Source: Halomonas sp. SSL-5 (GTDB lineage: Bacteria; Pseudomonadota; Gammaproteobacteria; Pseudomonadales; Halomonadaceae). Taken from it: 64,000 nucleotides of DNA. The translations under genes and the position numbers were made by a program. The stretch covers positions 62,001 to 126,000 of the forward strand of contig NZ_JAUYWF010000011.1 of assembly GCF_030708455.1 (NCBI RefSeq), written 5' to 3'. The notes under the pieces are model-generated. The model saw only the letters and a list, made by a program, of their open reading frames with translations, made no database searches and was not told where the DNA came from. Below, one piece after another: positions 48,053 to 57,913 of this stretch (its first letter is position 1; each line of letters opens with the position of its first letter).

Positions 48053-50683
48053 ATGAATACTCAAGATCTTACTCTGGGGCTGAGTCAATCCTTCTTCACT
48101 GAAGGCCACCGCCTCGTCTTCTGGTACGACGCCCCCGGCCACTTCGCCGAAGCGCTACATGACCTTTCTCTGGATGGCGTGCAGATCCTCAACATGGCCG
48201 GCCAGTCCACCTTTGGCGTGAAGCTGCGTCTGGAGCTGGAAGAGCCGGAGACGCAGACGCTGCTCTACTTCCCCTACGCCGAGCCCGCGCCGGAGGATGA
48301 CTGGCTGCTGGACATCAAGCTCTACTCCGGGCGCTTCTACGCCGATCAGCTCTCGATGACCTTCAACGAGTTGGGCCTCACCCGGCATGCGCTGCGTGAC
48401 CATCTGGCCCAGCGTCAGGCGTTTCTGGGCAGCCGCAAGCGTGTTGAAACGCTCAGGCGCCTGGTCACGCCGGAAATGGACGAGGATGGCCTCGACCTGG
48501 CCATGTGTGCTGCCGTGGTGGGCGCGCCCGCCGGCGATATCGCCACACTGCTGTTCCACCTCGGCGATGAGGCAGTGGCCGAGGAGACGGGGCTGGAGGG
48601 CAATCCCTCGTCGCTGGATGAGATGGCCAAGTACGCCCTGGTGCCAAGCCTGGTGCGGGCCCTGCAGTTGGAGGTGGGCTACCCCGCCAGTCAGGCGGAA
48701 CTCAGTGGGGAAGCCCCTCTGCCGTTCGGCCAGCTGATGCTGCGCCTGCTGACCACCGGCTACTGCGAGAGCATCTCTGAGATCCCCGACTGGGCGCAGA
48801 GCCATGCCATCGCCTCGGTCAACGCCCGGGCCACCTCCCGGGCGCTGCTCTCCCGCTGGCGGGATAGCTCGCGCTTCTATCCGGCCTTCGATGTGATCTC
48901 CGGATGGGTGGCCGAAGCGTTGCGCATCGAGGACAAGATCCGCGACGTGCCCTTGGAGCGGCTGGCCAATGTGGCGACCTTCGAAGTCGTCGAGAAGCAG
49001 ATCATCGTCGATCTGTGCCAGGCCATCCCCCAGGCCGATGTGCGCGACCTGGAGATGTTCCGCGGCATCATCGCCGAACGCCTGGACGGCTACTGGGCCT
49101 CACGCCACAAGAACGACGAGCGCCGAGCGCGCTACCGTCAGCTCTACGCCGCGCTGAGCGCCGCCATCGATCTGTTTGCTTTGCGACAGCAGCACCTCAA
49201 CGGCTTCCACTACGAGAGTGTTGAGGCGCTCTACCAGGCCTACAGCACCGAGCTCTACCGCTTCGATACCGCCTACCGCCACTATGCGGTGGCCTCCGAC
49301 AGCACCGGCGTGGAGCTGCTCAAGAAGCTCGATGAGGCGATGGAGCGCTGCTACGACGAGTGGTTCCTCGGCCAGCTCACCCGCAACTGGAGCGAGCGCA
49401 TCGACACCGAGGGGCGCCTGCACGACTGGAAGCTGCCGCGCATCCCCAACCAGCAGCACTTCTTCCGCGACGTGGTACGCCCGCACCTGGACGCCCACCG
49501 CAACAAGCGCCTGGTGGTGATCATCAGCGACGCCTTCCGCTATGAGGCGGCCGAGGAGCTGCGCGAGCGCATCAACGCCAAGCGCTACAGCGAGGCCACC
49601 CTGGGCAGTCAGCTCGGTGTGGTGCCCAGTTACACCACCCTCGGCATGGCCTCGCTGCTGCCGCACCGTGAGCTCAGCTACCAGCCCGGCAGCGACAGCG
49701 TGCTGGTGGATGGCAAGTCCAGCCAGGGCACCGAGAACCGCAGCCAGCGCTTGAGCGCCGCCGTGAGCGGCCAGGCCATGGCCGTGACCGCCGAGGAGGT
49801 GAGGGGCTGGTCCCGCGAGCAGGGCCGGGAGACGATCAAGGGCATGCAGCTGGTCTACGTCTACCACAACGTGGTGGACGCCCGGGGGGATACCGCCAGC
49901 ACCGAGAGCGAGACCTTCGCCGCGGTGGAGGACGCCATCGAGGAGCTCGATACGCTCACCCGCAAGATCCTCATGCACCTCAACACCAGCACCGTGCTGG
50001 TCACCGCCGATCACGGCTTCCTGTTCCAGCGCAGCAAGCTGGACGCCACCGACCGTACCAGCCTGACCGAGAAGCCTGCCGGCGCCTTCAAGAGCAAGAA
50101 GCGCTACGTGCTGGGGACCAACCTGCCCGATAACACCAGCGTGTGGCACGGCCACACCCGCGAGACCGCAGGCACCACCTGTGGGACCGAGTTCTGGATT
50201 CCCAAGGGCGCCCACCGCTTCCACTTCGTCGGCGGCGCCCGCTTCGTGCATGGCGGGATCATGCCCCAGGAGATCGTCGTGCCGGTGCTTACCGTCAAGC
50301 AGCTGCGTGGCGAGAAGGTCGAGAAGCGCACCCGCCGCAAGGTGGACGTGATCTCGCCCAAGGCCTCGCTGAAGATGGTCAACAACATCCAGCGCTTCGA
50401 GCTGCTGCAGACCGAGGCGGTCAGCGAGCAGCTCAAGCCTATCACCCTGGCCGTGGCTATCTTCGAGGGCGCCGAGGCCGTCTCAAGCGAGGAGACGGTG
50501 ACCTTCGACAGCACGAGCGACAACATCAGCGATCGCATGAAGTCCGTGCGCCTGTCGCTGTCGGGTACCGACTTCGACCGCAAGCGCGACTACTTCCTGG
50601 TGCTGCGCGACAAGGACCTGCAGACCGAGCTTGAGCGTTACCGGGTGGTCATTGATCTGGCTTTCACCGATGATTTCTTCTAA
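48053..50683 (+). CDS. pglZ: BREX alkaline phosphatase-fold protein PglZ
   Basis: An 876-residue core BREX protein with a PglZ/alkaline-phosphatase fold. Metal-site motifs are visible: VVIISDAFRYEAAEEL with Asp493, and LVTADHGFLF with Asp653-His654. The N-terminal part is helical. Its ATG follows the TIR gene stop by 41 nt; the start region (MNTQDLTLGLSQSFF) is AT-rich, so the junction of the TIR insert lies very near the pglZ 5' end. The role in phage restriction is required but the substrate is unclear. Confidence 0.95.
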   Translation: MNTQDLTLGLSQSFFTEGHRLVFWYDAPGHFAEALHDLSLDGVQILNMAGQSTFGVKLRLELEEPETQTLLYFPYAEPAPEDDWLLDIKLYSGRFYADQLSMTFNELGLTRHALRDHLAQRQAFLGSRKRVETLRRLVTPEMDEDGLDLAMCAAVVGAPAGDIATLLFHLGDEAVAEETGLEGNPSSLDEMAKYALVPSLVRALQLEVGYPASQAELSGEAPLPFGQLMLRLLTTGYCESISEIPDWAQSHAIASVNARATSRALLSRWRDSSRFYPAFDVISGWVAEALRIEDKIRDVPLERLANVATFEVVEKQIIVDLCQAIPQADVRDLEMFRGIIAERLDGYWASRHKNDERRARYRQLYAALSAAIDLFALRQQHLNGFHYESVEALYQAYSTELYRFDTAYRHYAVASDSTGVELLKKLDEAMERCYDEWFLGQLTRNWSERIDTEGRLHDWKLPRIPNQQHFFRDVVRPHLDAHRNKRLVVIISDAFRYEAAEELRERINAKRYSEATLGSQLGVVPSYTTLGMASLLPHRELSYQPGSDSVLVDGKSSQGTENRSQRLSAAVSGQAMAVTAEEVRGWSREQGRETIKGMQLVYVYHNVVDARGDTASTESETFAAVEDAIEELDTLTRKILMHLNTSTVLVTADHGFLFQRSKLDATDRTSLTEKPAGAFKSKKRYVLGTNLPDNTSVWHGHTRETAGTTCGTEFWIPKGAHRFHFVGGARFVHGGIMPQEIVVPVLTVKQLRGEKVEKRTRRKVDVISPKASLKMVNNIQRFELLQTEAVSEQLKPITLAVAIFEGAEAVSSEETVTFDSTSDNISDRMKSVRLSLSGTDFDRKRDYFLVLRDKDLQTELERYRVVIDLAFTDDFF

Positions 50684-50752
50684 GCCAAGGGCCCGGCTCC
50701 GCCGGCCGCTCACGATGGCACCCTGTCACCACCGTATCCTGGAGCCTCTGGC

Positions 50753-52840
50753 GTGACTTTCAGCATGGACAGTGAACCGCAGCCCGATATGCCACCTCAC
50801 CCCGCCGCGGAGCAGGAGAGCGACCTCGACACCCTGCTCAACGCCCACTTCGCCGGCCGGGTGGTGCGCAAAGATCTGACCCAGCGGGTCAAGGAAGGCG
50901 CCAACGTGCCGGTCTATGTGCTGGAGTATCTGCTCGGCATGTACTGCGCCACCGACGACCCGGAAGTGATCGCCGAGGGCCTGAAGAACGTCAAGACGAT
51001 CCTCACTGACAACTACGTCCGCCCCGACGAGGCCGAGAAGGTGAAGTCGCTGGTCCGTGAGCGCGGCAGCTTCAAGGTCATCGACCGGGTGACCGTGCGC
51101 CTCAACGAGAAGCAGGACTGCTACGAGGCCGCGTTCAGCAACCTGGGGATCAAGGATGCCGAGATCTCCGCCGGCATCGTCAAGGAGCATGAGAAGCTGC
51201 TGGTGGGCGGGATCTGGGTCATCGCCACCCTGAGCTACTACCACGAGGAGGGCCAGCGCGGTTCACCGTTCGGGGTCAGCCAGCTCAAGCCGATCCAGAT
51301 GCCCCACATGAACATGGAGGAGTTGTTCGAGGGGCGACGCGGTTTCACTACCGACCAGTGGCGCGAGGTGCTGATCCGCTCCATCGGTATGGAGCCCGCC
51401 GAGCTCGACGCCGAGGTGCAGTGGCACCTGCTGGCCCGGATGATTCCGTTTGTGGAGAACAACTACAACGTCTGCGAGCTGGGCCCCCGCGGCACCGGCA
51501 AGAGCCATATCTACAAGGAGTGCTCGCCCAACAGCATCCTGGTCTCCGGTGGCCAGACCACAGTGGCCAACCTGTTCTACAACATGAGCTCGCGGCGCAT
51601 CGGCCTGGTCGGTATGTGGGACCTGGTGGCCTTCGACGAGGTGGCCGGCATCTCGTTCAAGGACAAAGATGGCGTGCAGATCATGAAGGATTACATGGCC
51701 TCCGGCTCCTTCGCCCGCGGGCGGGAGCAGATGGAAGCCTCCGCCTCCATGGTGTTCATCGGCAACATCAACCAGAGCGTCGAGTCGCTGGTGAAGACCA
51801 GCCACCTGCTGACCCCGTTCCCCGAGGCCATGATCGACGCCGCCTTCTTCGATCGCTTCCACGCCTACATCCCGGGCTGGGAGATCCCCAAGATGCGGCC
51901 GTCGTTCTTCACCCAACGCTACGGCTTCATCGTCGACTACCTGGCCGAGTTCTTCCGCGAGATGCGCAAGCGCAGCTTCGCCGATGCCATCGACCAGCAC
52001 TTCCGTCTGGGTGACAACCTTAACCAGCGCGATGTCATCGCCGTGCGCAAGACCGTATCCGGCCTGCTCAAGCTGCTCTACCCGCATGGGGAGTACCAGA
52101 AGGACGACGTGCGCCAGTGCCTGGAGTACGCCCTGCAGGTGCGCCGCCGGGTGAAGGAGCAGCTCAAGAAGATCGGCGGCATGGAGTTCTACGACGTCCA
52201 CTTCAGCTACATCGACAAGGAGACGCTGGAGGAGCACTTCGTCTCGGTGAAGGAGCAAGGCGGCGGCGGGCTGATCCCCGAGGGCCTCGGCAAGCCCGGC
52301 GTGGTGCATACCATCGGCTTGAGCGACAAGGGCATGCCCGGGGTCTACCGCATCGAGCTCCAGGTCACCGCCGGTAGCGGTAAGCTCGCCATGTCTGGGC
52401 TGTGGAACTCCACCTCCGCCAAGGAGCAGGTCAAGATGGCCTTCGATTACTTCAAGGCCAACGCCAGCCGTATCAGTGGCTCCAGCAAGGTGCTGGAGCA
52501 CGACTTCCACCTGCATGTGGTCGACCTGCAGAACACCGGCGTGCTTCGCGACCTCGCCCTCTCCAGCCTGGTGGCTTTCTCGTCCGGGTTGCTGGGCCGG
52601 CCCACCCAGAGCCAGATGGTGGTGTTAGGCGACATGAGCCTGGGTGGCAGCCTTAAGCCCGTGGAGAACCTCGCCGAGTGCCTTCAAGTCGCCTTCGACG
52701 CCGGTGGCAAACGGGTCACCCTGCCCATGGCCAGCGCTGCGGATATTCCAACCATTCCCGCCGAGCTGTTCACCAAGTTCCAGACCAGCTTCTATGCCGA
52801 GCCAGTGGATGCGGTGGTGAAGGCGTTGGGGGTGGAGTGA
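50753..52840 (+). CDS. brxL: BREX Lon-like AAA+ protein BrxL
   Basis: A 695-residue type I BREX protein. The AAA+ part has Walker A GPRGTGKS (residues 244-251) and Walker B LVAFDEVAG (about 290-298). A C-terminal Lon-protease-like domain (about 520-695) contains VLGDMSLGGSLKPVENLAECLQ; the catalytic Lys of true Lon (in the GLKEK position) is not present, so proteolysis is doubtful. GTG at 50753 has GGAG 8 nt upstream; ATG at 50765 is the alternative. Last core gene of the operon. Confidence 0.95.
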   Translation: MTFSMDSEPQPDMPPHPAAEQESDLDTLLNAHFAGRVVRKDLTQRVKEGANVPVYVLEYLLGMYCATDDPEVIAEGLKNVKTILTDNYVRPDEAEKVKSLVRERGSFKVIDRVTVRLNEKQDCYEAAFSNLGIKDAEISAGIVKEHEKLLVGGIWVIATLSYYHEEGQRGSPFGVSQLKPIQMPHMNMEELFEGRRGFTTDQWREVLIRSIGMEPAELDAEVQWHLLARMIPFVENNYNVCELGPRGTGKSHIYKECSPNSILVSGGQTTVANLFYNMSSRRIGLVGMWDLVAFDEVAGISFKDKDGVQIMKDYMASGSFARGREQMEASASMVFIGNINQSVESLVKTSHLLTPFPEAMIDAAFFDRFHAYIPGWEIPKMRPSFFTQRYGFIVDYLAEFFREMRKRSFADAIDQHFRLGDNLNQRDVIAVRKTVSGLLKLLYPHGEYQKDDVRQCLEYALQVRRRVKEQLKKIGGMEFYDVHFSYIDKETLEEHFVSVKEQGGGGLIPEGLGKPGVVHTIGLSDKGMPGVYRIELQVTAGSGKLAMSGLWNSTSAKEQVKMAFDYFKANASRISGSSKVLEHDFHLHVVDLQNTGVLRDLALSSLVAFSSGLLGRPTQSQMVVLGDMSLGGSLKPVENLAECLQVAFDAGGKRVTLPMASAADIPTIPAELFTKFQTSFYAEPVDAVVKALGVE

Positions 52841-52887
52841 CCTTACTGTCGCCGCCGCATGTGGCCTGATCGGGTGAGGAGATGCCG

Positions 52888-53112
52888 ATGACCATGCCAT
52901 CTGAACGCACACGCGCTGTGATTCACACTGGGGAGTTTCTGCAGGCGCTTTCGCAGGATGCCTCCCTCCCAGAATCTGTCCGCCGCCAGGCGAGGGGGCT
53001 GCTGCGTCACTACCCGTCTCGGGAAGAGACGCTACACGCCGGCCAAGTGGAAGAGCAGTTGACCGAGGGAACTCTCTTCCAGCCCACCTTCAGCTCCACG
53101 ATAGATGAATAG
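52888..53112 (+). CDS. BPSL0761-like small protein
   Basis: A 74-residue product reading MTMPSERTRAVIHTGEFLQALSQ, then LPESVRRQARGLLRHYPS, which resembles the uncharacterised BPSL0761-type family. Start chosen at 52888, six bases after GAGGAG; 52882 and 52894 are alternative in-frame ATGs. It lies 47 nt after brxL and may be transcribed with BREX. Function unknown. Confidence 0.7.
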   Translation: MTMPSERTRAVIHTGEFLQALSQDASLPESVRRQARGLLRHYPSREETLHAGQVEEQLTEGTLFQPTFSSTIDE

Positions 53113-53173
53113 GCCGGCTCGACGCCGCAACGCCACCCGGCGCCGCTCGCTCCGCCAACCACGAGACACCGCC

Positions 53174-53410
53174 ATGAGCACTGAACCCGAACTGATCCAG
53201 AGCCCCCTGAGCCAGACCATCACCCGCGACGGCCACACCCTGCGGGTGGATATCTACCGGCTGGAGGAGGAGACCGACTGGCTGCTGGAAGTCGTCAACG
53301 ACGATGGCACCTCCCATGTGTGGGACGACCGTTTCACTACCGACCAGGCCGCTCTGGATGCGGTACAAGAAGTGATCGACGAGGAAAGTATCTCTGCTTT
53401 TCTGGACTGA
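53174..53410 (+). CDS. Small acidic hypothetical protein
   Basis: A 78-residue acidic product (MSTEPELIQSPLSQTITRDG, then WLLEVVNDDGTSHVWDDRF), high-GC like the BREX genes. The frame continues upstream to 53105 with a very basic, uncharacteristic extension, so the ATG at 53174 is preferred. No named family is recognised; it is a plausible operon tail gene. Confidence 0.65.
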   Translation: MSTEPELIQSPLSQTITRDGHTLRVDIYRLEEETDWLLEVVNDDGTSHVWDDRFTTDQAALDAVQEVIDEESISAFLD

Positions 53411-53452
53411 TGCTGGTACCCGTTGAAGCAACAGTAGTCCGCGTTGGCCATG

Positions 53453-53488
53453 GGCTACCCTGATAGCCACACTATCCGCTGGGTAGCC
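53453..53488. other. Nested hairpin after the BREX tail genes
   Basis: Outer arms ggctaccc / gggtagcc and inner arms gatag / ctatc form a nested inverted repeat 42 nt after the last small gene. No T run follows. It may be a Rho-type transcript end or a scar of recombination. Confidence 0.45.
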
Positions 53489-53530
53489 TACCCATGATAC
53501 AGCCCTCCCCTCCCCCACAGACCCGCTAAC

Positions 53531-53779
53531 CGGGCCATCGATCTTCGTGACAGCTTCACACAGCCCCTGGAGAGCTTCCGCGAGGCATTGGAATGCCTGC
53601 GGAGCGACCGTTCCTACATGGCCGCCATGAGCGGCGAGATCATCGTCTACCTGCGCAGCGGCTTCTTCCTGACCATTCCTGACGAGGTTTCATCCTTCGC
53701 AGCGGCGAGGTCGCACACTGGTAGATGTATGGTTGACGATTCTCTACTGGTTTACAGCCTTATCATGCGACTGGAGTAA
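53531..53779 (+). pseudogene. Possible 5'-truncated remnant
   Basis: An open frame from after the stop at 53493 to 53779 reads AIDLRDSFTQPLESFREALE, then YMAAMSGEIIVYLRSGFFLTIPDE, which looks like real protein but lacks a credible start apart from internal ATGs (53588 onward). The last 25 residues become AT-rich and lose coding character. Probably a gene remnant at the end of the high-GC BREX block; no family recognised. Confidence 0.35.
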
Positions 53780-54101
53780 GGGGGGGGTATACATAAAGGA
53801 AAGACCGCTATCGACCCAAAGCGGACATGCCGGCAAAGGCAGCAAGTACGCTCGTTGGAGATATGTGGCATGCAGGATGATCGGTGTTATGCTTCCAAGC
53901 TATACTTAACTTCTGAGTTTTTCAATGAGATAAGAGGTGGGCGAGCGCGCAGCATAACATTATTGAACGCGCGTGCGCGTTCATGTGGAATATCAAGCGT
54001 GCGGCCTAATGCCTGTTAGGCACTAGTAGTGTGGCTTGCTTTCTGGGGTTTCTACGTCTATTCAAGACAATCAAAAAAATAGGTGTTAAATAGGGGGAAA
54101 G
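53780..54101. other. Gap with palindrome and GTTAGGC-type site
   Basis: No gene seen. It contains a palindrome gaacgcgc-gt-gcgcgttc (53965-53982), preceded by gcataac and followed by an inverted repeat gcctaa / ttaggc whose right end reads gttaggc (54004-54021). These features recall integron attC ends but the internal L-box pairing is not convincing. The region marks the change from high to medium GC. Confidence 0.4.
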
Positions 54102-55805
54102 GTGTCGAGCAACTACTGTTATGGATTTTTGTGTTTTGTTCCGCTTGATGCGAATGCTCCAAGATTCTTTGGTTTCTCCGAGTTTCTTGCTGGACTAGCG
54201 CTCATGGTGTTGGCATGGACAATAGCGGATGTGCGCTACCGCTTTAGGGTCAGAACAACACCGATACCGCTCCAAGGGATAACATTCTCTGTGGTAGCAG
54301 CTGTGGGCGTTTTGACTCTCCTGACGGATCTGTGGCGTGCGGAGCAATGGCTGGTTCCACGGGGGAATCTCTTGACACCGTCAGGGTGGCAGGCGTTCCT
54401 CGGAGGTCTTTTTCTTCTGACGTTTCTAACATGGGCATGGTTCGCTTTCATTCGTCCTCCTGTCTTTGGTAAGAGGAATGCCCAGCGGTATGGCCAAATT
54501 CTTTATCAATTCATTCTCAAAGGTTCTCCTTCTGAGCTATCTGTGATTGCAGATGAAGTTTCACGATCGGCGAAGTCGTTGATTCGCCACGCGACGGATA
54601 GGGGCGAGTTTAAAAACTACCGCAGGCACGAAAAGGAAGATAAGAACCCGCCGAAGGTGACAGCCTGTGCTAATGATATATTGCTTCTTATAGCCGATAA
54701 GAGGTTCTGCCGGGCAATTGTCGAATCGTCCCCCGGTACTGCGTTAGCTGTGTTCCATGAGATTGGAGAGACACAGAAGTACGGCATCCCAGTAGAGATT
54801 TTCTCCAAGAATATCGTGAACGAGGCCCTCGCAAATAAGAATTCTTTTCTATTCCATGAGGCCGAAGGGTACGAATCCGGCTTGCTCGGCTATCACAAGC
54901 CGCTGAGCCAAGCCATGTTTTCAAACCACAAGATGGTTGAGGTAATCGGAACACTTTTAGATCCAGACATATGGGACAAAAGAAAGTGGGATGCTGCGCA
55001 ATGGAAAGCTTACTGTCGGGTAGTTTTGATGACCCTCCGCGATTATGTAGAGAAGGACTTTTGGAATCACTCCTTCGTACTTTACCGCGCAAAGGGCTAC
55101 ATTGAGCACGCTGTGTTCGATCTCTACAAAATTGATGGAATCGCGAACAGCGGCTGGGATGACGATGTACAAGCGAGACTTCGAGTTGTCGTTGACTTCA
55201 TCAAGGACGCTATCGAGATTCTCGAAAAGAGTGGGGTTCCTGAGGGCCTCCAGCTAAGAGTTCGGGAGGAGCATCGCTGGGAATCCTTCTATGATCACCT
55301 AGCTTCCTTAATCTTCGAGGTCATATTCTCCGCATCCGCGGTACGATCCCCTGCCAACCAATGTTGGTGGATCCAGCATAACTCCGTCTGGGGTGAGCTG
55401 TTCAATTTTAGAAGTCTAAATGGAGCTGCGGGCAAGGTAGTAAAATTCAAAGTGCGTCGCCTTGTCTACAATGAGATAGTAGATATGGTGCGCTTCCCAA
55501 ATTTTAAGGGGGCCAGGATTCTTGGCTTCTGTCTGAACGTGATGGGAATCACCGTCAAGGATCAGGACTATTTTGACGACAGTAGGGCACTGCAGAAGGT
55601 GGTGCTATCGTGGACGAAACAAAATTATGCGTGGCTGTATTCCTACAATCCGCAAGTAGCTGAAGCGTGTTTGGTCGATGGCATTACGTATGACAAGGGT
55701 AATCGACGTTTGGTCAAAACGTACCCGGCTGAAGGTTTGAGACGCGAGCCAGAGTATGTCTACTTTGATGTGGACCCGCCACCGCCTGAAGTAGAGAAGT
55801 CCTAG
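54102..55805 (+). CDS. Three-TM hypothetical protein with large cytoplasmic domain
   Basis: A 567-residue product, GTG start after ggggaaag. Three hydrophobic segments (about 24-42, 58-75, 95-115) are followed by a soluble domain of about 440 residues with no motif I recognise; it is rich in Trp and charged residues (WDKRKWDAAQWKAYC). GC is about 48%, unlike BREX and the core. It sits between BREX and an ATPase gene and may be defence-related by location only. Confidence 0.7.
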   Translation: MSSNYCYGFLCFVPLDANAPRFFGFSEFLAGLALMVLAWTIADVRYRFRVRTTPIPLQGITFSVVAAVGVLTLLTDLWRAEQWLVPRGNLLTPSGWQAFLGGLFLLTFLTWAWFAFIRPPVFGKRNAQRYGQILYQFILKGSPSELSVIADEVSRSAKSLIRHATDRGEFKNYRRHEKEDKNPPKVTACANDILLLIADKRFCRAIVESSPGTALAVFHEIGETQKYGIPVEIFSKNIVNEALANKNSFLFHEAEGYESGLLGYHKPLSQAMFSNHKMVEVIGTLLDPDIWDKRKWDAAQWKAYCRVVLMTLRDYVEKDFWNHSFVLYRAKGYIEHAVFDLYKIDGIANSGWDDDVQARLRVVVDFIKDAIEILEKSGVPEGLQLRVREEHRWESFYDHLASLIFEVIFSASAVRSPANQCWWIQHNSVWGELFNFRSLNGAAGKVVKFKVRRLVYNEIVDMVRFPNFKGARILGFCLNVMGITVKDQDYFDDSRALQKVVLSWTKQNYAWLYSYNPQVAEACLVDGITYDKGNRRLVKTYPAEGLRREPEYVYFDVDPPPPEVEKS

Positions 55806-55944
55806 AACCATCATGCACTACCAAGACGAGAAAAAGCGCCTAGCAATCAGCTGCACAGGAAAAATCACTCGCTGCACTCGCAATTTTCCTGTGAGCTCGG
55901 CGTTATGAGTCACGGGAATCGGGCAAAAAATTAAGGGGCATGGA

Positions 55945-57693
55945 TTGACAATAAAGAAGATCGAGATAAAAAATATAAAAGGGATCGAGAAGAAGGCCTT
56001 TGAGCTAGATATTCTCGCTAACCGACCTAGCCTGCTGGTCGCACCAAATGGATTTGGGAAAAGTTCATTTGCTGCTGCATTCTTAAGCCTGCTGCAAAAT
56101 CGGCTTTCAGTTCAAGAAGATAACCATCACAAGGCAGACTCTGATCTGCCTCCTGAGCTCTGTATAGAATATGAAGATGTAACTCATCAGGTGTACTCGC
56201 TTACAGCCAATGGTGAAAAAAACGAAATACAGCAGCATTTTTCGTGGTTCGTTATCAATAATCAGATAAAGGCTAAAGGTGTAGGGCGAAATTTTGGCGG
56301 ACGAAATGTCGTCAGTGCTTCCATTGATGTTGAGCCAGTTGTACTTATTGAGACTATCCCAGCGCAGGAGTCTTTCGGATATAGCTACACTAAAAAGAAG
56401 CGAAAATTCGGAACGAATGGAAAAGTCTTGCCGAACATTACGCAGTTCTCTGATAGCTCGAGTTTTATTAAAGGTATTGGTGACAAGTTCGTTGAGCTTG
56501 ATCGGATCGGCCAAGTTCGCAACTCACAGGCAATCGCGGATTTAGTCGAAGACGTCAATCGACAGAGGGGAAACACTGATCAGCTATTAGCATGGATAGA
56601 AGCCAATAAGCTGGACGAATTTGAAGCAATTGAGCCTCTTAAGCAAATAGCTGAACTAATATTGTCTAGCAACCTAGGCTTTACAGAAAGGCACGTTGCT
56701 TATCTGGCAGCGATTCAGATATCTAGTCTGTATGCTGCCGATAAGCCTAAGTTCAAGCGAGCGCAGAAGTACGCCGATTATGTGCTTGAGAAAAAGCAGT
56801 ATTCTCAAATCCTCGCAGCATTCAACACGTCGTGGTGTAAAATTGCCCCCAAAGAAAAGGGCCGTAAGCTGGTCGTCGAGTTCCCAAAAGCAAAGCACAT
56901 TTCTAACGGACAAAGAGATGTAATTACCTTTGTTGCGCTGCTGCATCGCGCCCAAAACAAATTACGTAGCAAGAATGGCATTTTAATCATAGATGAGGTG
57001 TTTGATTACCTGGATGACGCGAACCTTGTTGCGGTTCAATATTACATTACCAAAATGATTGACCGCTACAAAGGCGAAGGACGGCGACTCTACCCTCTAA
57101 TCTTGACGCACTTGAATCCGCATTATTTTAAAAATTTCGTATTCAGCAAACAAAAGGTTTATTACTTATACAAGCACGACATCAATGCAAAACCAGCAAT
57201 GATCAAGTTGCTTAGAAATAGACAGCAGCCGAACATTGAGCAAGATGTATCGAAGTACTTGCTCCACTACCACCCTGGCGAGATCAATAAGAGGCAGGAT
57301 TTCGAATCGCTAAACTTGAAGGCGACTTGGGGCGAGGGACAAAACTTTAATACGTTTATCAGCGAGGAATGCCGAAAATACGCTGATAGTGAAGAAGAGT
57401 TTGACCCGTTGGCGGTGTGTTGTGCGGTGAGAAATCTGGTCGAGAAGAATGCGTATCAACAACTGCAATCGCAGGCAGATCGCGATACCTTTATCAATAC
57501 TTTCAAGACTCGAAAGAAACTAGAGTTCGCCGAAAGCGTAGGTGCGTCTATCCCTGAATACTTTTATCTTTTGGGCGTTATCTACAACGAGGGTATGCAC
57601 TGGCGAGAAGAGCAGGACAATCTGTCGCCGATTGCTGCAAAGCTTGAGAACAGTATAGTTCGGTCTCTGATATGCAAGGTCCGGCAGGCTTGA
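55945..57693 (+). CDS. RecF/SMC-like AAA family ATPase
   Basis: A 582-residue P-loop protein with TTG start at 55945 and AAGGGG 8 nt upstream. The N-terminus KIEIKNIKGIEKKAFEL and Walker A APNGFGKSS (about residues 33-41) are typical of ABC-type ATPases that bind DNA; Walker B is NGILIIDEVFDYLDD, after a signature-like ISNGQRDVITFV. LILTHLN follows. Such ATPases are frequent in anti-phage systems (for example OLD-like), but no nuclease domain is evident here. GC is low (about 44%). Confidence 0.8.
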   Translation: MTIKKIEIKNIKGIEKKAFELDILANRPSLLVAPNGFGKSSFAAAFLSLLQNRLSVQEDNHHKADSDLPPELCIEYEDVTHQVYSLTANGEKNEIQQHFSWFVINNQIKAKGVGRNFGGRNVVSASIDVEPVVLIETIPAQESFGYSYTKKKRKFGTNGKVLPNITQFSDSSSFIKGIGDKFVELDRIGQVRNSQAIADLVEDVNRQRGNTDQLLAWIEANKLDEFEAIEPLKQIAELILSSNLGFTERHVAYLAAIQISSLYAADKPKFKRAQKYADYVLEKKQYSQILAAFNTSWCKIAPKEKGRKLVVEFPKAKHISNGQRDVITFVALLHRAQNKLRSKNGILIIDEVFDYLDDANLVAVQYYITKMIDRYKGEGRRLYPLILTHLNPHYFKNFVFSKQKVYYLYKHDINAKPAMIKLLRNRQQPNIEQDVSKYLLHYHPGEINKRQDFESLNLKATWGEGQNFNTFISEECRKYADSEEEFDPLAVCCAVRNLVEKNAYQQLQSQADRDTFINTFKTRKKLEFAESVGASIPEYFYLLGVIYNEGMHWREEQDNLSPIAAKLENSIVRSLICKVRQA

Positions 57694-57777
57694 GGGCAGT
57701 GTTTCATAAATTTTCCGCTGCCGCTCCAAATTGGCGGCTTATTCAGAGCGTTATACATCAGAATATTCTCAATGGCC

Positions 57778-57788
57778 GCTTCTGGCCG
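57778..57788 (+). repeat. Boundary motif gcttctggccg, first of six
   Basis: The 11-mer occurs, with at most two changes, at 57778-57788, 59185-59195, 59608-59618, 62323-62333, 62744-62754 and 63305-63315, always on the plus strand and mostly preceded by aatg. The copies fall between genes, dividing the accessory zone into units of about 0.4 to 2.7 kb. Confidence 0.7.
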
Positions 57789-57913
57789 ATAGGTGAATTT
57801 TAGACTATACTGATGAAACTTTTTCAGCTTTTGGTATAACGGGACGATGCTAGGAGCCTGTGTATTTAATAGTCTGCAAGGAACCAAACACCTCAACGTG
57901 AGCATTGTATAAT

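Noticed and set aside
53965..54021. A definite integron attC site
   Set aside because: Right-end gttaggc and a left gcataac are present, but L-box pairing is poor and no integrase gene is in the window; kept only as a weak hypothesis.
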